NCBI GenBank assembly: GCA_029204225.1 | Contig: CM055106.1 | Coordinates: forward strand, 50,046,908 to 50,110,907 | Direction of reading: 5' to 3' | DNA: 64,000 nt | From: Diphasiastrum complanatum | Lineage: Eukaryota; Streptophyta; Lycopodiopsida; Lycopodiales; Lycopodiaceae | Program-made: the position numbers and the translations under genes | The notes under the pieces: model-generated | Told to the model about the DNA's origin: nothing | Seen by the model: the letters and a program-made list of their open reading frames with translations, nothing else | The model's database searches: none | Shown: positions 54,216-64,000 of the stretch, piece after piece | Position numbering within the stretch: the stretch's first letter is position 1 | How the letters are laid out: each line of letters opens with the position of its first letter

Positions 54216-55562
54216 TTGTTTCTTCAGAATAAATCCGATACTTTCAGAATCTTCAAGCAGTTCAAGGCATTCGTAGAAAATCAGACCCAGAGAATAATCA
54301 AAGCTCTACGTTCTGATGGAGGGGGAGAATACATTCCACCAAGTTCAAGGAATTCTGTAGGGCCTGTGGAATACATCAACAATACACCACTAGATACTCC
54401 CCTCAGTCCAATGGAGTAGCAGAACAAAATAATCGGACACTTATTAAGAGTGCCAAAAGCATGATGGCCCATGCTTATCTTCCAAAGAGATTTTGGATAG
54501 AAGTTGTCACTACAGTTGTCTACCTGCAAAATTGATCCATCAGCAAAGCCCTGAATGGCAAGACTAGATCAAAGCCATCACTCAAACATATTTGAGTGTT
54601 TGGATGCATTGTCTATGCTCAAATCCCTGAAGATCTAAGAAAGAGCCTGGATGACAAGAGCAAAAAATTTATGTGGACTGTAACTGAGCTGCCAAAGGAT
54701 CTGATCCCGTGCAAGTGGTTGTTCAAAGTGAAGTATGATGCTGAAGGGAAAATAAATCGATACAAGGCTAGATTGGTAGCCAAAGGCTTCTCTCGGATTC
54801 CAGATCTAGATTATTTAGAAACCTTCAGTACTATGGTAAAGCATGTTTCAATTCGTTTACTTATTTCCTATGCAGCTGCAACAGACCTTGAAGCTCACCA
54901 AATGGACGTCCAGACTGCATTCCTCAATGGCACCATTGAAGAGGAGATCTACATGTCCCAACCAGAATGATATGAGCTAAAGGGTAAGGAGCACCTAGTG
55001 TGTAAAATTCACAAAACTCTATATGGTCTGAAACAGTTTCCAAGAGCCTGGTTTCAGAAAATAAATACATTTCTAATCGAGGATGGTTTCATTTTAAACT
55101 CAGCAAACTCAAATGTTTATTTTAAGTCTATATCATATTCCTTCATAATCATCACTCTCTATGTTGATGACACGTTAATGTATAGTAACAATTTTTATTT
55201 GTTGAAGGATACCAGATGCTTGTTAGTACAGGAATACAAAATGACCAGATATGGGTCCTACTCACTATTGTCTCGGAATTCAAAGTTTCTGAATTCGACC
55301 AAATAGACAGATTTTCATCAGCCAGTAGGCAGATTTCCATTTGCAGATTTTCATCAAACTAGCAGAGATACCTCACCAATGTGTTGAAGAAATATGGAAT
55401 GGCCGAGTGCAAACCAAGCCACTTCTCACTCGACCTTGCTTTGAAGCTATCAAAGGAGCAATGTCCAAAATTTGAGTCAAAGAAGGAGGAAATGAAACAG
55501 TATCCATTTCACTCCATAATCGGTTCATTGATGTATGGTATGCTCTGCACTCGACCCGATTG
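54216..55562 (+). pseudogene. Copia integrase and reverse transcriptase fragment
   Basis: Plus-strand pieces run through integrase (FRIFKQFKAFVENQ, ALRSDGGGEY, then SPQSNGVAEQNNRTLIKSAK in another frame, FGCIVYAQIPEDLRK) and directly into reverse transcriptase: LIPCKWLFKVKYD, ARLVAKGFSR, QMDVQTAFLNG and YVDDTLMYSN. A GSLMYGMLCTRPD connection segment ends the piece. The linker between the domains is deleted near 54670. Stops at 54418, 54968 and elsewhere kill the frame. At 55562 it switches abruptly into protease of another element. Confidence 0.85.
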
Positions 55563-56408
55563 ATAGTGGGACAAGCTCCCACATGACATTTATATGGGAT
55601 TTTTTCTCAGCTCTACACTCTTATAATGATGCTAAAAAGTGTATCTTTACATCAAGTAATCAAGAATGTAGAATAGATAGAATTGGTACCATTCCCTTAT
55701 GTCTTGGATCTACTAAAAGGATAGATCTAAGAAATGTACTTTATGTTCCATCAATCACTAGGAATTTGCTAAGTGTTGGACAGCTAGTGGATAATGGATT
55801 AGATGTTCACTTCAAGCATCTAGTGTGTTCCATTTTGAAGAATGATGTATGCATAGCAAGAGGATTTAAGCAAGGAATATTGATTAAACTAGATGCTAAT
55901 GTTGCCATTAAGAATGAGATTACGACTTCATTCAAATGTACATATCTTTTCTCTTGTATCATATGGTGATGCTAGATGTCTTATCAAAAGTTGATTGTGG
56001 GATCTTGAGATCCATTTACTTTGCTTATATTCCTTTGAAAATAAGAAATGAGGAGAATCCAATCTCAATCAAGAGGATGATAGTAGGATCTCCATATCTA
56101 CTGACAATCCAAGGTGATGATAGAGATTGGCCTAAGCTTGAGCAAGAGTCTTCTCAACTAATGTTTCCATGGAGATTCTCAAAAGACAATGTGGCTCACA
56201 TTTCATGAGGAAGAGAAGCAAGTTTCAGGTGGGACACACTTCTACACATCCATGCTTGCTTCTCATATGATCTTTGATGATACATTTTGCTTTGATGAGA
56301 TCTTTGCATCTCGAGGTTGTTATGAAGTAATAGTAGATGAGCATGAAGCCTTTCTTAATGACATATCTAGTATTCTCAATAGTTTGAAATTTATTTTAAA
56401 TCAGTAAG
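55563..56408 (+). pseudogene. Copia protease region and unrelated tail (element E)
   Basis: The sequence starts inside a protease (IDSGTSSHMTF, with DSG) and continues LRNVLYVPSITRNLLSVGQL and GILIKLDANV, as in element A and D proteases. From about 55940 the frames (to 56208 and 56189-56407) resemble no integrase or reverse transcriptase, with segments such as AFLNDISSILNSLKFILNQ. A polypurine tract and LTR follow within 90 bp. This is the element D design: protease, then non-pol sequence, then LTR. Confidence 0.7.
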
Positions 56409-56490
56409 GATCCAGTTGAGAAGCTAAAATTAGCCTCTTAAGTTTTTTATCGATGTACATTGGATTTACCAAATTAGAATTGAGGAGGAG

Positions 56491-57138
56491 TGTTGAAATT
56501 TTCACTTCTAACTTGGTTGATGTAATATGTTAATCTTGAGATCTAGGTTCATATTGAGATCTCACACGTGTGGAGCCTATTATGTACTTGTATATAGTTA
56601 GATTCATTTTAGATAAATCTACACAAGTTTGAACTTGACTTTTGACTAGAATATAAGAAAAAGTCATTTTGGTCAATTTCCTTGTAATTAGCTTGCACTT
56701 CCATGTGAATGAGTAAATGCTCCCACATGTCAAGATGTACATATTCTCCTAGATCCTATTTTATAGGGAAGATTCCTATTTTTGTGGAGACTAGCGTTTG
56801 GATTCTAGCTAGTAGGATAAGTCAACTTTGATCTATGGGCATATCTTGCTCCTATTGGTGGATCTACATGATGTGGCACTCCCCATATGTGTGAAGACCT
56901 GTTGGAACAATATACAGATCATCTTTGTACTAGATCTATAAAGACATCACAAATTCTGATGAAAAGTTGATGAGACATTTCCATTCTATGCAATTTGCTT
57001 GAGATTGCCACATTAGAATTGTGATTTTATGCTTGGAATGCTATCATAAGTTATTGTACTTTGCTCTCTGGTCATAGTCCATACAGTGACTATTTTCCAC
57101 GTGTGTGAGGCCGCCCTTGATAGATTTTTGCTATTACA
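56491..57138 (+). repeat. 3' LTR of Copia-type element E
   Basis: The polypurine tract TTGAGGAGGAG ends at 56490 and an LTR-like TGTTGAAATTTTCAC starts at 56491. The end is taken at TTTTTGCTATTACA (57138), which resembles the end of element A's LTR in its own orientation. Two CACGTG cores lie near the ends (56575 and 57098). Its 5' partner is missing; the left part of the element was lost at the junction near 55562. Confidence 0.65.
56571..56584. promoter_or_regulatory. G-box motif in element E LTR
   Basis: CTCACACGTGTGGA near the start of the LTR, with the CACGTG core shared with elements A, B and D. Confidence 0.6.
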
Positions 57139-59052
57139 TTCATTTATCTTGCTAAATAGTTAGTGATTTGCTTCTAGATCAAGATCTAGTCAATAGAACT
57201 TGATGAATCCTTTGATTTGGCAATCAATACCTCTTGTAGAATGATTAGTACAATCAATCATTGTCCTAAAGTCAGAAAATCAACAACACAAATGATGGGA
57301 GACCTAATACAAGACAAATAATATATCTATTATTTAGTGACAATTTCGCTTTGACATGTTTGACCAGAATTTTGTTGAAAACGTCAGTGAGCTAGCAAAG
57401 ATGGGAGATTCAAAGGTAGCTAATTATCGACTCTGAGTTCTGTTGAGACTAAAAGATCCTTGGAAAGCACTCAACCTGATGAATAAAGTATGTGCTAGTT
57501 GTTGACTTCTCATACTAGTACATGTATTTGGGATACAATAGCCACGAACTTTACAACAAGCCAGATTCCTTTCCTTCGCAGTGATTTCTTGTATTGACAA
57601 GCCAGGTATGTAAGCTCTTGAAGCAGTACAACAGGAACAAATGCTCCAACGTATTTTCACCCAAAGCAACGATCCACTTCTCTAAGATATGCCGAGAGCA
57701 TCAATGGCAAGCTAGGGTGCATTCTTTGAATGCCCCACAACGATGGTGCACACTTTTGGAGTCCCACAGCACGACAATGGCGTTTCCAAAGCCCAGGCAG
57801 CGTTGGTGAACACTCCACTACCTACAGAATGCTAAAGACATGGATTTCATGTGACCAAGTATGTGATTGGAGATCTGTAGCTCGCCATGGCAATACACCA
57901 TCAAAACCCAGCTAATTTTTAGGAAATCATATATCAGCCTCCTAGAGGGCACTCCTCACAACCCTCTCCAAACCAACATTTCTCTAGAGAGCCGGATCCC
58001 TACATTCTTGCCTTCGGTGGATGCAATATACATGAGGACCTCTGATCATGATATAATTAGAAAAATGAACCTCATTTCCGGCCCATGGGGCCCTGCTCTA
58101 AGCATTGGAGTTTATTTTAGATAAAAGTAGGCTAATTACATCACAATATGGCTTGTGCAATAAGGGGCATCCATTTGTTAACAATGTTTAGTTAGTGCTA
58201 ATTAATTGATGTCGATGCAATGTTCAATTAATGGTAAGCAACTCATGTTGCTAAGTGACCTACAATCATTTCTTGAATGAGCATATTCCGTATCATCACT
58301 CGATGATACCACCTTCTTCAAAAGATGGTGTATATTTTTTCACTCTTTGATATGTCTTGCAATATTTTTGCTAGGCGACATATTGTCTATTTTAGCTTTT
58401 CTGAGGGGCATTTGGGAAGGCCCAAGGCTCTCTCCATGACTTGTGAAAATTTTGTGGAATAGATTTTAGGACTTTTTAGAAGTGAATGCAAAAGGTTCTT
58501 TGATCAGAAATTCTTCCAATGTAACATCCATCTTGGTAGATAGAATATTCACGATCAATTCTGTTTGCGGCGCTTCAGGTTTTGTCATCTTGAAGGGCTC
58601 TTCATGACGGTGCAACTGAGTATTAACATCTGTTAGTGGATTACAGAAATCGGAAGGCGGCACTGGTGAAGAATGGACTTAGGTTGTAGCCTTAGCGGCT
58701 TCCAATCCCTCTTCTTCTTACCATTGTTTAATCCATTGCCTTATATTTTGGTACTTCTTCTTTTTTGAGTTGAGATTCGGATACACCCGTGATGTAGTTG
58801 GTATATAGTAGATGGCATAGATCCGGTAGGTACATTATAATCATGTAGAAAAACATCAAGGAATCTTTGGGCAAATCGTTTAGGTTATTGTAACCATTCA
58901 CCTAAATTGGTCCATCACATATATCTCACAAGTTTCCTTCTCTTTTCCTGCGCTTTTACTCATTTGCCTTTTCTTCTTCTTTTCGTCTTTTTAATTATAC
59001 CAAACAACAAAACGAACAGGCCACGTTTCTCACGATTGCCTCCTATTAAGGC
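57139..59052. other. Unassigned 1.9-kb stretch upstream of the DUF2921 gene
   Basis: No convincing coding region, RNA or mobile element. A few short open frames (57594-57809, 58466-58663) have no recognisable motifs. The last part should hold the DUF2921 promoter. Confidence 0.35.
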
Positions 59053-59059
59053 TCGCTTG

Positions 59060-59060
<1 letters not shown>

Positions 59061-59118
<58 letters not shown>
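59061..59118. repeat. (CT)n(CA)n microsatellite upstream of DUF2921
   Basis: About 13 CT units are joined to about 16 CA units, ending 161 bp before the start codon of the DUF2921 gene. In plants such pyrimidine-rich tracts are common in 5' untranslated regions. The same CT-CA pairing appears at 13919, 30340 and 30510. Confidence 0.85.
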
Positions 59119-59121
<3 letters not shown>

Positions 59122-59279
59122 TTTAAAGATCGACGATCCTTGTTGTTTACTACATGAATACTTGAATACCAAATTTGCAGAGCAGTCGATGCACTTATTA
59201 TTTAAAAGTAACAATTCACTATAAGACTAGTATCTGTTAGTGATATTACTGTAATTTGTGGAGCTGGGGATGATCAGCG

Positions 59280-62200
59280 ATGGCTGCGTTCTGCACTCTA
59301 CTGCTATTGGGTCTTATTGTAGCTGCTGCGGGCCGCTCCATGCAGGCAATGCGAGAGGCTGATCACCAAAATAATCCGTTATGGAGTCCGAATAATGCAG
59401 CTGGTGGTGATTCTGGTGGGATGATGTGGGAGGTGAGTAATGGCTTGGCTGCCAATCACGGCTTCAAGTCCAACTACAGCCGCAGCAGTGAAGTGTTAAG
59501 CATCTGCAACGATGCTGCAGTAAGTGGTAAATTGATTGATCCATTGCCGGAGGAGGAAGCTGGAGATCCGAGAGTGATTATAGAGCATGAGCTTTCATTT
59601 CTGAATGGCGACTGGAAGCAATTGCAAGGAAACTCTCCATTGATGCCATTCATTAGGAAGGGCAGGAGCAAGGAATTGGATGTGGAGGAAGAAGCTGCTT
59701 GGATCTCGTCGTTCTGGATCACGGATGTGAATGTGAAGAAAGCGGAGGTGAGAAAGGGAAGCTTGAAGGTGAGCGGCGTGCTGCAGCTTGCTATCTTGCA
59801 GGGATATGGCGGCACCAGCTTGATGGGGCTCACCAGCGGTCAAGGATTCCGCTCACACCCTGGTTTTTCTCTTCTGAGCATTTTCATGGAAGGGGTCTTC
59901 TCCCAGACCAACGAAGAGCGCACAATTTGCATGCTCGGCTGCACATCGCTGCCTGTTCGATCGTCAAATACATCCATCGATTGGCAACGATTAGATGGAT
60001 CGCTAAGTTCTTCCCACCAATGCAATCTTATGTTGCAGATTCATTACCCCAAGACCATGACGCTACGATCCAGCGCAATAAGAGGTGTTCTGCGGAGCCT
60101 CGCTGAACCAGGAGCGTCCATGTATTTTGATCCGATCAAGCTTTCATCGCAGCTGGGGCCATATGCAGTCTATCATTTCATGATCACCAGTGGAAGCTTT
60201 GTGGGTCAAACCTGCAAGGATTCGAGCCACTTTGCTCCTGTGGATCGTGAGAAGGTCTATCGAGGCACAGCATTCTGCTCCATATTCTCACAGTTTGTGC
60301 ACCAGAATGCTTTGCAGATCCATGACGGAAGTGGGGGCACTCGACTGCTTGTTCAGGATGTGCGTTGCATTGATTTCCAAGCCACCGATGGCGAGAGATT
60401 TGCAAATGTAAGCGCCATACTACGCAAGGTGACTGTGGGTGAGGATCAGAGCCTGGCTATGCAAAGAACAGGCGTAGACGACCATGCTCTTGTTGTGGAT
60501 GGAGTATGGAGAAGCTCCGTTGGCGTTCTGTGCATGGCTGGATGTCAGAACCCTACCTCGGACACCGAAGACTCGGAAGAGTGCTTCGCCAAGGTTGGCA
60601 TCACCATTCCGGTGTTGATTTCGTTGCATCAGCAAAGCCTCCTTCTTCTAAATATCTCAGACACGCGCCGTCGCCCTAGATCCTCCCTTTCTGGGCTATA
60701 TTTCTTGCCTATCAACATTGATGGTGAAGTGCATCCAGATGTGCTAAAGAAACTACACTACGAGTACGGGAAGATTTCTGAAGCAGAAGCTATGATCAGC
60801 TGGAAAGAAGCCACGGGGCTGAGCTTGACGAGCAAGCTTGGACCGAAATTTCTGATCTATCCATCAATGAAGCTAGGCTACCACACGCTAAGCAGAGCAC
60901 TCAGCGTGTACTCTTCCATAATGTGGATCAAATCCAACCAGAGAGAGCTCCAATCCAGAGGCTATCTCTCCTTTCAGCCCATCGCGATCAACGATTTCAT
61001 CTGCATAGACTCTTCTCAAAGTGAAGGTGCACCTGGAGACAAGGATCATTCGTCCCATGGTAAGCAAGTTAAGCCGTCAGAATGGACTGCGTATGAAGAG
61101 ACCTCCAACACTTCCTATATTGAAGAACAAGATGATCATGAACGAATGAAAAAGGGAGATTCGATGGTGAAAGTTGCAGCTCGGTTGATGATCACAAGTG
61201 GAGGAGATATTACTCCAATGAATACGATTTCTGCAGAGGGAGTTTACAACCCCAAGACAGGAAGCATGCATCTGGCGGGGTGCAGAATAGATGGAGGAGA
61301 AGATGTAGATTGCAGGGTCGAAATTGTGGTTCAGTATCCTGCAATGAATGTGCGATGGCTGATCAATCCTAGTGTGAATTTCTACATCAGGAACTCTAGT
61401 GACAAGCAAGAAACCCAACTAAAAGCTGCTGCTTTTTCTTTCTATGAAGACATTGCTGTGAAGCAGATCATCTCAGAGAAAAGCATGGAAGGGATCTTGA
61501 TCATGACGAGTTTGACCTTGACAGTCGTGTGCATTTCTAGCCAATTGGTGCAGACGCGCTGGAAGAACCCATCCCTTCCATTTGTGTCGCAAGTCATGCT
61601 AGTAGTCCAGGCGACCGGGTACATGATCTCTGTGACGACAGGAGCAGAGGGACTTCTTTCTAGGATGTTGCATGAAAGATTTGATCAGCAATCCAGCCAG
61701 TTCGCCATGGAAGCAGAGATGGAAGGAGAGTGGACCGGATTCATTTCGTATACCGTGAAGCTGCTAAATCTGGTCACATTCATGCTAGTGACCTTCCTCT
61801 TTCAATCGGTGAGGAAGGCACGGGTTGCCATGGCGAACAATCGGCTACATGATCCTCAAAAACCTCCACAAGAGAGACGGGTGATCGTCATTTTCGCTCT
61901 TATTCACGCCGTAGGATTTCTCATCATGCTAGCTGCCAAATACATAATTCTCCACCGCGATGATGGAAGCAAGCCGAAAATGACACGATGGCAAGCTGGC
62001 TGGGAAGGAGGCATAGCTAACGATTCATTCTGGTTCAAACAGATGAAGAATTATGCAGTTGTGGTGCAAGATCTATTTCTACTTCCTCAGGTGATCGCAG
62101 GATTCATCTGGGATATGCAGGGCAAGCCTCTAAGATATCTTTACTACCTTGGGCTTACGATCCTACGCTTGCTTCCACATGTATATGATCTACTTCGATC

Positions 62201-62549
62201 TTCTGTTCTAAGTTCTCAGGTTAGCCACCTCAAAGATGAGGTGCTAGTCAACGATTCGGGGGTGGAATTAATGGATCATTCTCAGTTTAGTGGCGACATC
62301 CCTATTGCTGTGCTTGCACTTTTGCTTGTTGTAGCTGTTTTTTTTCAGCAAACATCTGTTGCGCGGAGATGGAGGAAGGCAGTACTGAGGTCAAGCTCAA
62401 GCAAGTTGCTGCGGTTTGGATCAAGGATATCGATGTATGAGCGACTACCTTCCAGAGCTTTTGAGGCTGAGCTCATGCCCACTCAAGATCCTCCTACTAT
62501 TGACAAAAAATCTTATTCTGATCTCAGTCATGATCGTGTAAGAGCTTAA
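59280..62549 (+). CDS. DUF2921 membrane protein
   Basis: A single intronless ORF of 1089 codons. Residues 1-18 form a signal peptide (MAAFCTLLLLGLIVAAAG). A long luminal or extracellular region follows, with family-typical segments (ICNDAAVSGKL, GLYFLPINIDGEVHP, EGVYNPKTGSMHLAGCR) and many cysteines. From residue 734 there are seven likely membrane helices, at about 737-757, 766-789, 820-843, 866-891, 921-946, 950-972 and 1007-1027. The C-terminal tail is cytosolic and basic. This is the DUF2921 architecture of plant proteins related to the N-terminal part of the FLYING SAUCER ubiquitin ligases, but no RING finger follows. Function unknown; location in the endomembrane system or plasma membrane is inferred. 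The start has no competing upstream ATG nearby. Confidence 0.9.
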   Translation: MAAFCTLLLLGLIVAAAGRSMQAMREADHQNNPLWSPNNAAGGDSGGMMWEVSNGLAANHGFKSNYSRSSEVLSICNDAAVSGKLIDPLPEEEAGDPRVIIEHELSFLNGDWKQLQGNSPLMPFIRKGRSKELDVEEEAAWISSFWITDVNVKKAEVRKGSLKVSGVLQLAILQGYGGTSLMGLTSGQGFRSHPGFSLLSIFMEGVFSQTNEERTICMLGCTSLPVRSSNTSIDWQRLDGSLSSSHQCNLMLQIHYPKTMTLRSSAIRGVLRSLAEPGASMYFDPIKLSSQLGPYAVYHFMITSGSFVGQTCKDSSHFAPVDREKVYRGTAFCSIFSQFVHQNALQIHDGSGGTRLLVQDVRCIDFQATDGERFANVSAILRKVTVGEDQSLAMQRTGVDDHALVVDGVWRSSVGVLCMAGCQNPTSDTEDSEECFAKVGITIPVLISLHQQSLLLLNISDTRRRPRSSLSGLYFLPINIDGEVHPDVLKKLHYEYGKISEAEAMISWKEATGLSLTSKLGPKFLIYPSMKLGYHTLSRALSVYSSIMWIKSNQRELQSRGYLSFQPIAINDFICIDSSQSEGAPGDKDHSSHGKQVKPSEWTAYEETSNTSYIEEQDDHERMKKGDSMVKVAARLMITSGGDITPMNTISAEGVYNPKTGSMHLAGCRIDGGEDVDCRVEIVVQYPAMNVRWLINPSVNFYIRNSSDKQETQLKAAAFSFYEDIAVKQIISEKSMEGILIMTSLTLTVVCISSQLVQTRWKNPSLPFVSQVMLVVQATGYMISVTTGAEGLLSRMLHERFDQQSSQFAMEAEMEGEWTGFISYTVKLLNLVTFMLVTFLFQSVRKARVAMANNRLHDPQKPPQERRVIVIFALIHAVGFLIMLAAKYIILHRDDGSKPKMTRWQAGWEGGIANDSFWFKQMKNYAVVVQDLFLLPQVIAGFIWDMQGKPLRYLYYLGLTILRLLPHVYDLLRSSVLSSQVSHLKDEVLVNDSGVELMDHSQFSGDIPIAVLALLLVVAVFFQQTSVARRWRKAVLRSSSSKLLRFGSRISMYERLPSRAFEAELMPTQDPPTIDKKSYSDLSHDRVRA

Positions 62550-63410
62550 CAGTGTAGCTTCTTCTTCATCACCATAGTTGTATGCCTATCTGCCTTGACA
62601 GTTATCATACAATTTGATCAGTCTCCTAGTTTGTAGGATTTCAGGTCCAATTCCGACAATGTAAACTGTTAGCTTCGCTTCTAGATATTGGGAGCTGATC
62701 CTAAAATTACTGGATCAAGATCACAATATATATAATGTTGTGGATGTTAATATTGAATGACCCACCAAGGGGGTGAAGGAGGGGCCATGTCAATAAGTAG
62801 ATATCAGTTGTAATGCCATCTCCAAGCTCCAAAGAATTCATAGCTAAGTCATGCCAACTAGAACCTAGCATTCCTTGAGTGATACTTCGTTGGCAACACA
62901 CCAACCTTGCAAGATCTAAGAGTAAAAAGATGCATATGCGAGTAGTTTTTATATTCAATGATGACAAATCAATCATTTGGATCATTAGATTGGTTATCCA
63001 ACTTCTCAAAAAATCATAAGTAAGAAAAAGTTGACTACTTAGCACTTTTGAGCATATAGGTAACATTATGTTGTGCTTATTTGTGACATGGGGGCAATAG
63101 ACACAGAGGGTATACTTTCACCTACAATTTTATAAACATGTACAAGCATTGGTCAACAAACCCACAAGCTTAGTGCTTCTATGGCTGGAAATGAAGCACT
63201 ATTTCCATACTAGACTTATTGTTCACTCTTTAGATACCAAAATTATCTCGTTATAATTACTAATGACTCCATATCATCCTACAACATCACATCATCATAA
63301 CTCCACAACCCATGGTTACATTCAACGGGTCATCTACATAGCTTATCTTGATCAAGCTTGGCAGGTTTATTTGCGGGTCAAACCTGACTTTTATCGGGGT
63401 CACTTTTAGA
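62550..63410. other. Unassigned 3' flank of DUF2921
   Basis: AT-rich intergenic DNA. The 3' untranslated region of DUF2921 must lie in its first few hundred bases. No other gene or repeat is recognised. Confidence 0.4.
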
Positions 63411-63960
63411 GAAAGAGTTAGGGATGGTTCTACCACACTACTTGCATTCTAGGCTGTCACATGGTCTCAGAGTCATTCTGGACCAGTTCCGTGTTTCCTC
63501 AAACCAGCTTGGGATTGAGATCCGATGTTTTCAGGGTACCCCCCAAGAGGATAGGATTTGCTAGTTATGTTCCTTAGACAAGGTGGAGTCTGAGGAGCAG
63601 TATTATCTTCATATGTCTAGCCTACTATGAGATGGGAAACACGACGTTTTCAGGGTACCCCCCGAGAGGATAAGATTTGCCAGTTATGTTCCTTAGACAA
63701 GGTGGAGTCTGAGGAGCAGTATATCTTTATATGTCTAACCTACTATGAGATTCGTGGGAGATACTGCTGTTTGTTCAAAGATACACTAGTCACTTTGCAT
63801 TCACTTGTTAGCTCAGAGACAATGAACCTCCTAGAGATGCTTTGTAGCCAGACTTACTCGTCCTACTATGAGGAGAGTTTTCTTGCACTCAAGTGGTTAT
63901 TATCCATGAACAGAATCGACACAGATGTTGTGAAATTAATGGTGCAGTGGTTGGGCTGAC
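63411..63960 (+). pseudogene. Non-LTR retrotransposon (LINE) reverse-transcriptase C-terminal remnant
   Basis: The plus strand encodes, with frame changes, a SHGLRVILDQFRVSSNQLGIEI segment and then a zinc-binding tail: RRFQGTPREDKICQLCSLDKV, ESEEQY and CLTYYEIRGRY. The pattern C-x2-C followed by EExxY and C near an IR pair is typical of the C-terminal region of LINE-type reverse transcriptases. One histidine expected in the motif is replaced by Gln. It continues to a stop at 63957-63959. A 119-bp internal duplication disrupts it. Upstream reverse-transcriptase domains are not found. Confidence 0.6.
63514..63751. repeat. Tandem duplication of 119 bp in the LINE remnant
   Basis: Two head-to-tail copies (about 63514-63632 and 63633-63751) share TTTTCAGGGTACCCCCC, TTATGTTCCTTAGACAAGG and TGGAGTCTGAGGAGCAGTAT with few differences. 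The duplication repeats the zinc-finger coding part. Confidence 0.85.
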
Positions 63961-64000
63961 TTGAGTTACATACTTGGAAATCAAAAAGAGGTTCTCTACG

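Noticed and set aside
57594-58124. Short overlapping plus-strand frames of 61-85 codons
   Set aside because: No recognisable motif, no splice support and mutual overlap in different frames.

Overview
The window looks like nuclear DNA of a land plant with a large, transposon-bloated genome. Only two genes look like ordinary host genes: a DUF1645-type protein (34211-35560, minus strand) and a seven-transmembrane DUF2921 protein (59280-62549, plus strand). Both families are plant proteins. Almost everything else that can be recognised is mobile DNA (Copia, Gypsy, CACTA, an unrecognised DNA transposon, a SINE, a LINE remnant) or tandem and microsatellite DNA. A non-flowering plant such as a fern is my weak impression only; nothing in the sequence fixes the species.

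Layout. 1-8581: a degenerate minus-strand Copia element (B) into which a nearly intact, very young Copia element (A, 1688-7848, 5-bp target duplication GATCA) has inserted. 8741-15970: composite satellite-like DNA made of a unit of about 345 bp, an 18-bp minisatellite and microsatellites, with an unassigned 2.6-kb stretch in the middle. 16780-29400: a decayed CACTA transposase gene (Tnp2 and DUF4216 domains) split by a 10.4-kb Gypsy element (18680-29113). 30053-31702: a microsatellite-bearing tandem repeat, a possible CACTA 3' end and a tRNA-derived SINE. 31703-37394: the DUF1645 gene with its flanks and a GC-rich patch. 37395-38095: a Copia fragment. 38500-53547: a DNA-transposon-like locus with an intron-containing transposase-like gene (plus) and a convergent second gene (minus). 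It is interrupted by Copia element C (40623-50487), which is itself interrupted by element D (41923-47201), a three-level nest. 53680-57138: a junkyard of Copia fragments ending in an LTR (element E). 59280-62549: DUF2921. 63411-63960: a LINE-like reverse-transcriptase tail with an internal 119-bp tandem duplication.

Timing. By eye, the LTR pairs differ by about 0.3% (A), 3-4% (Gypsy), 5% (D) and 8% (C). This order fits the nesting. D and E carry protease-type Copia coding sequence but no integrase or reverse transcriptase before their 3' LTR, so they would depend on other elements to move.

Most worth a second look: the split transposase-like gene with its convergent partner (38500-53547); the TTCACACGTGTGAA-type G-box palindrome that recurs in LTRs of four Copia families; ACCGAC-bearing 25-bp repeats on both sides of the Gypsy coding region together with an extra ORF after integrase; and about 2 kb of non-pol coding-like sequence in element D. 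Most pol and transposase reading frames here are broken and are annotated as pseudogenes.
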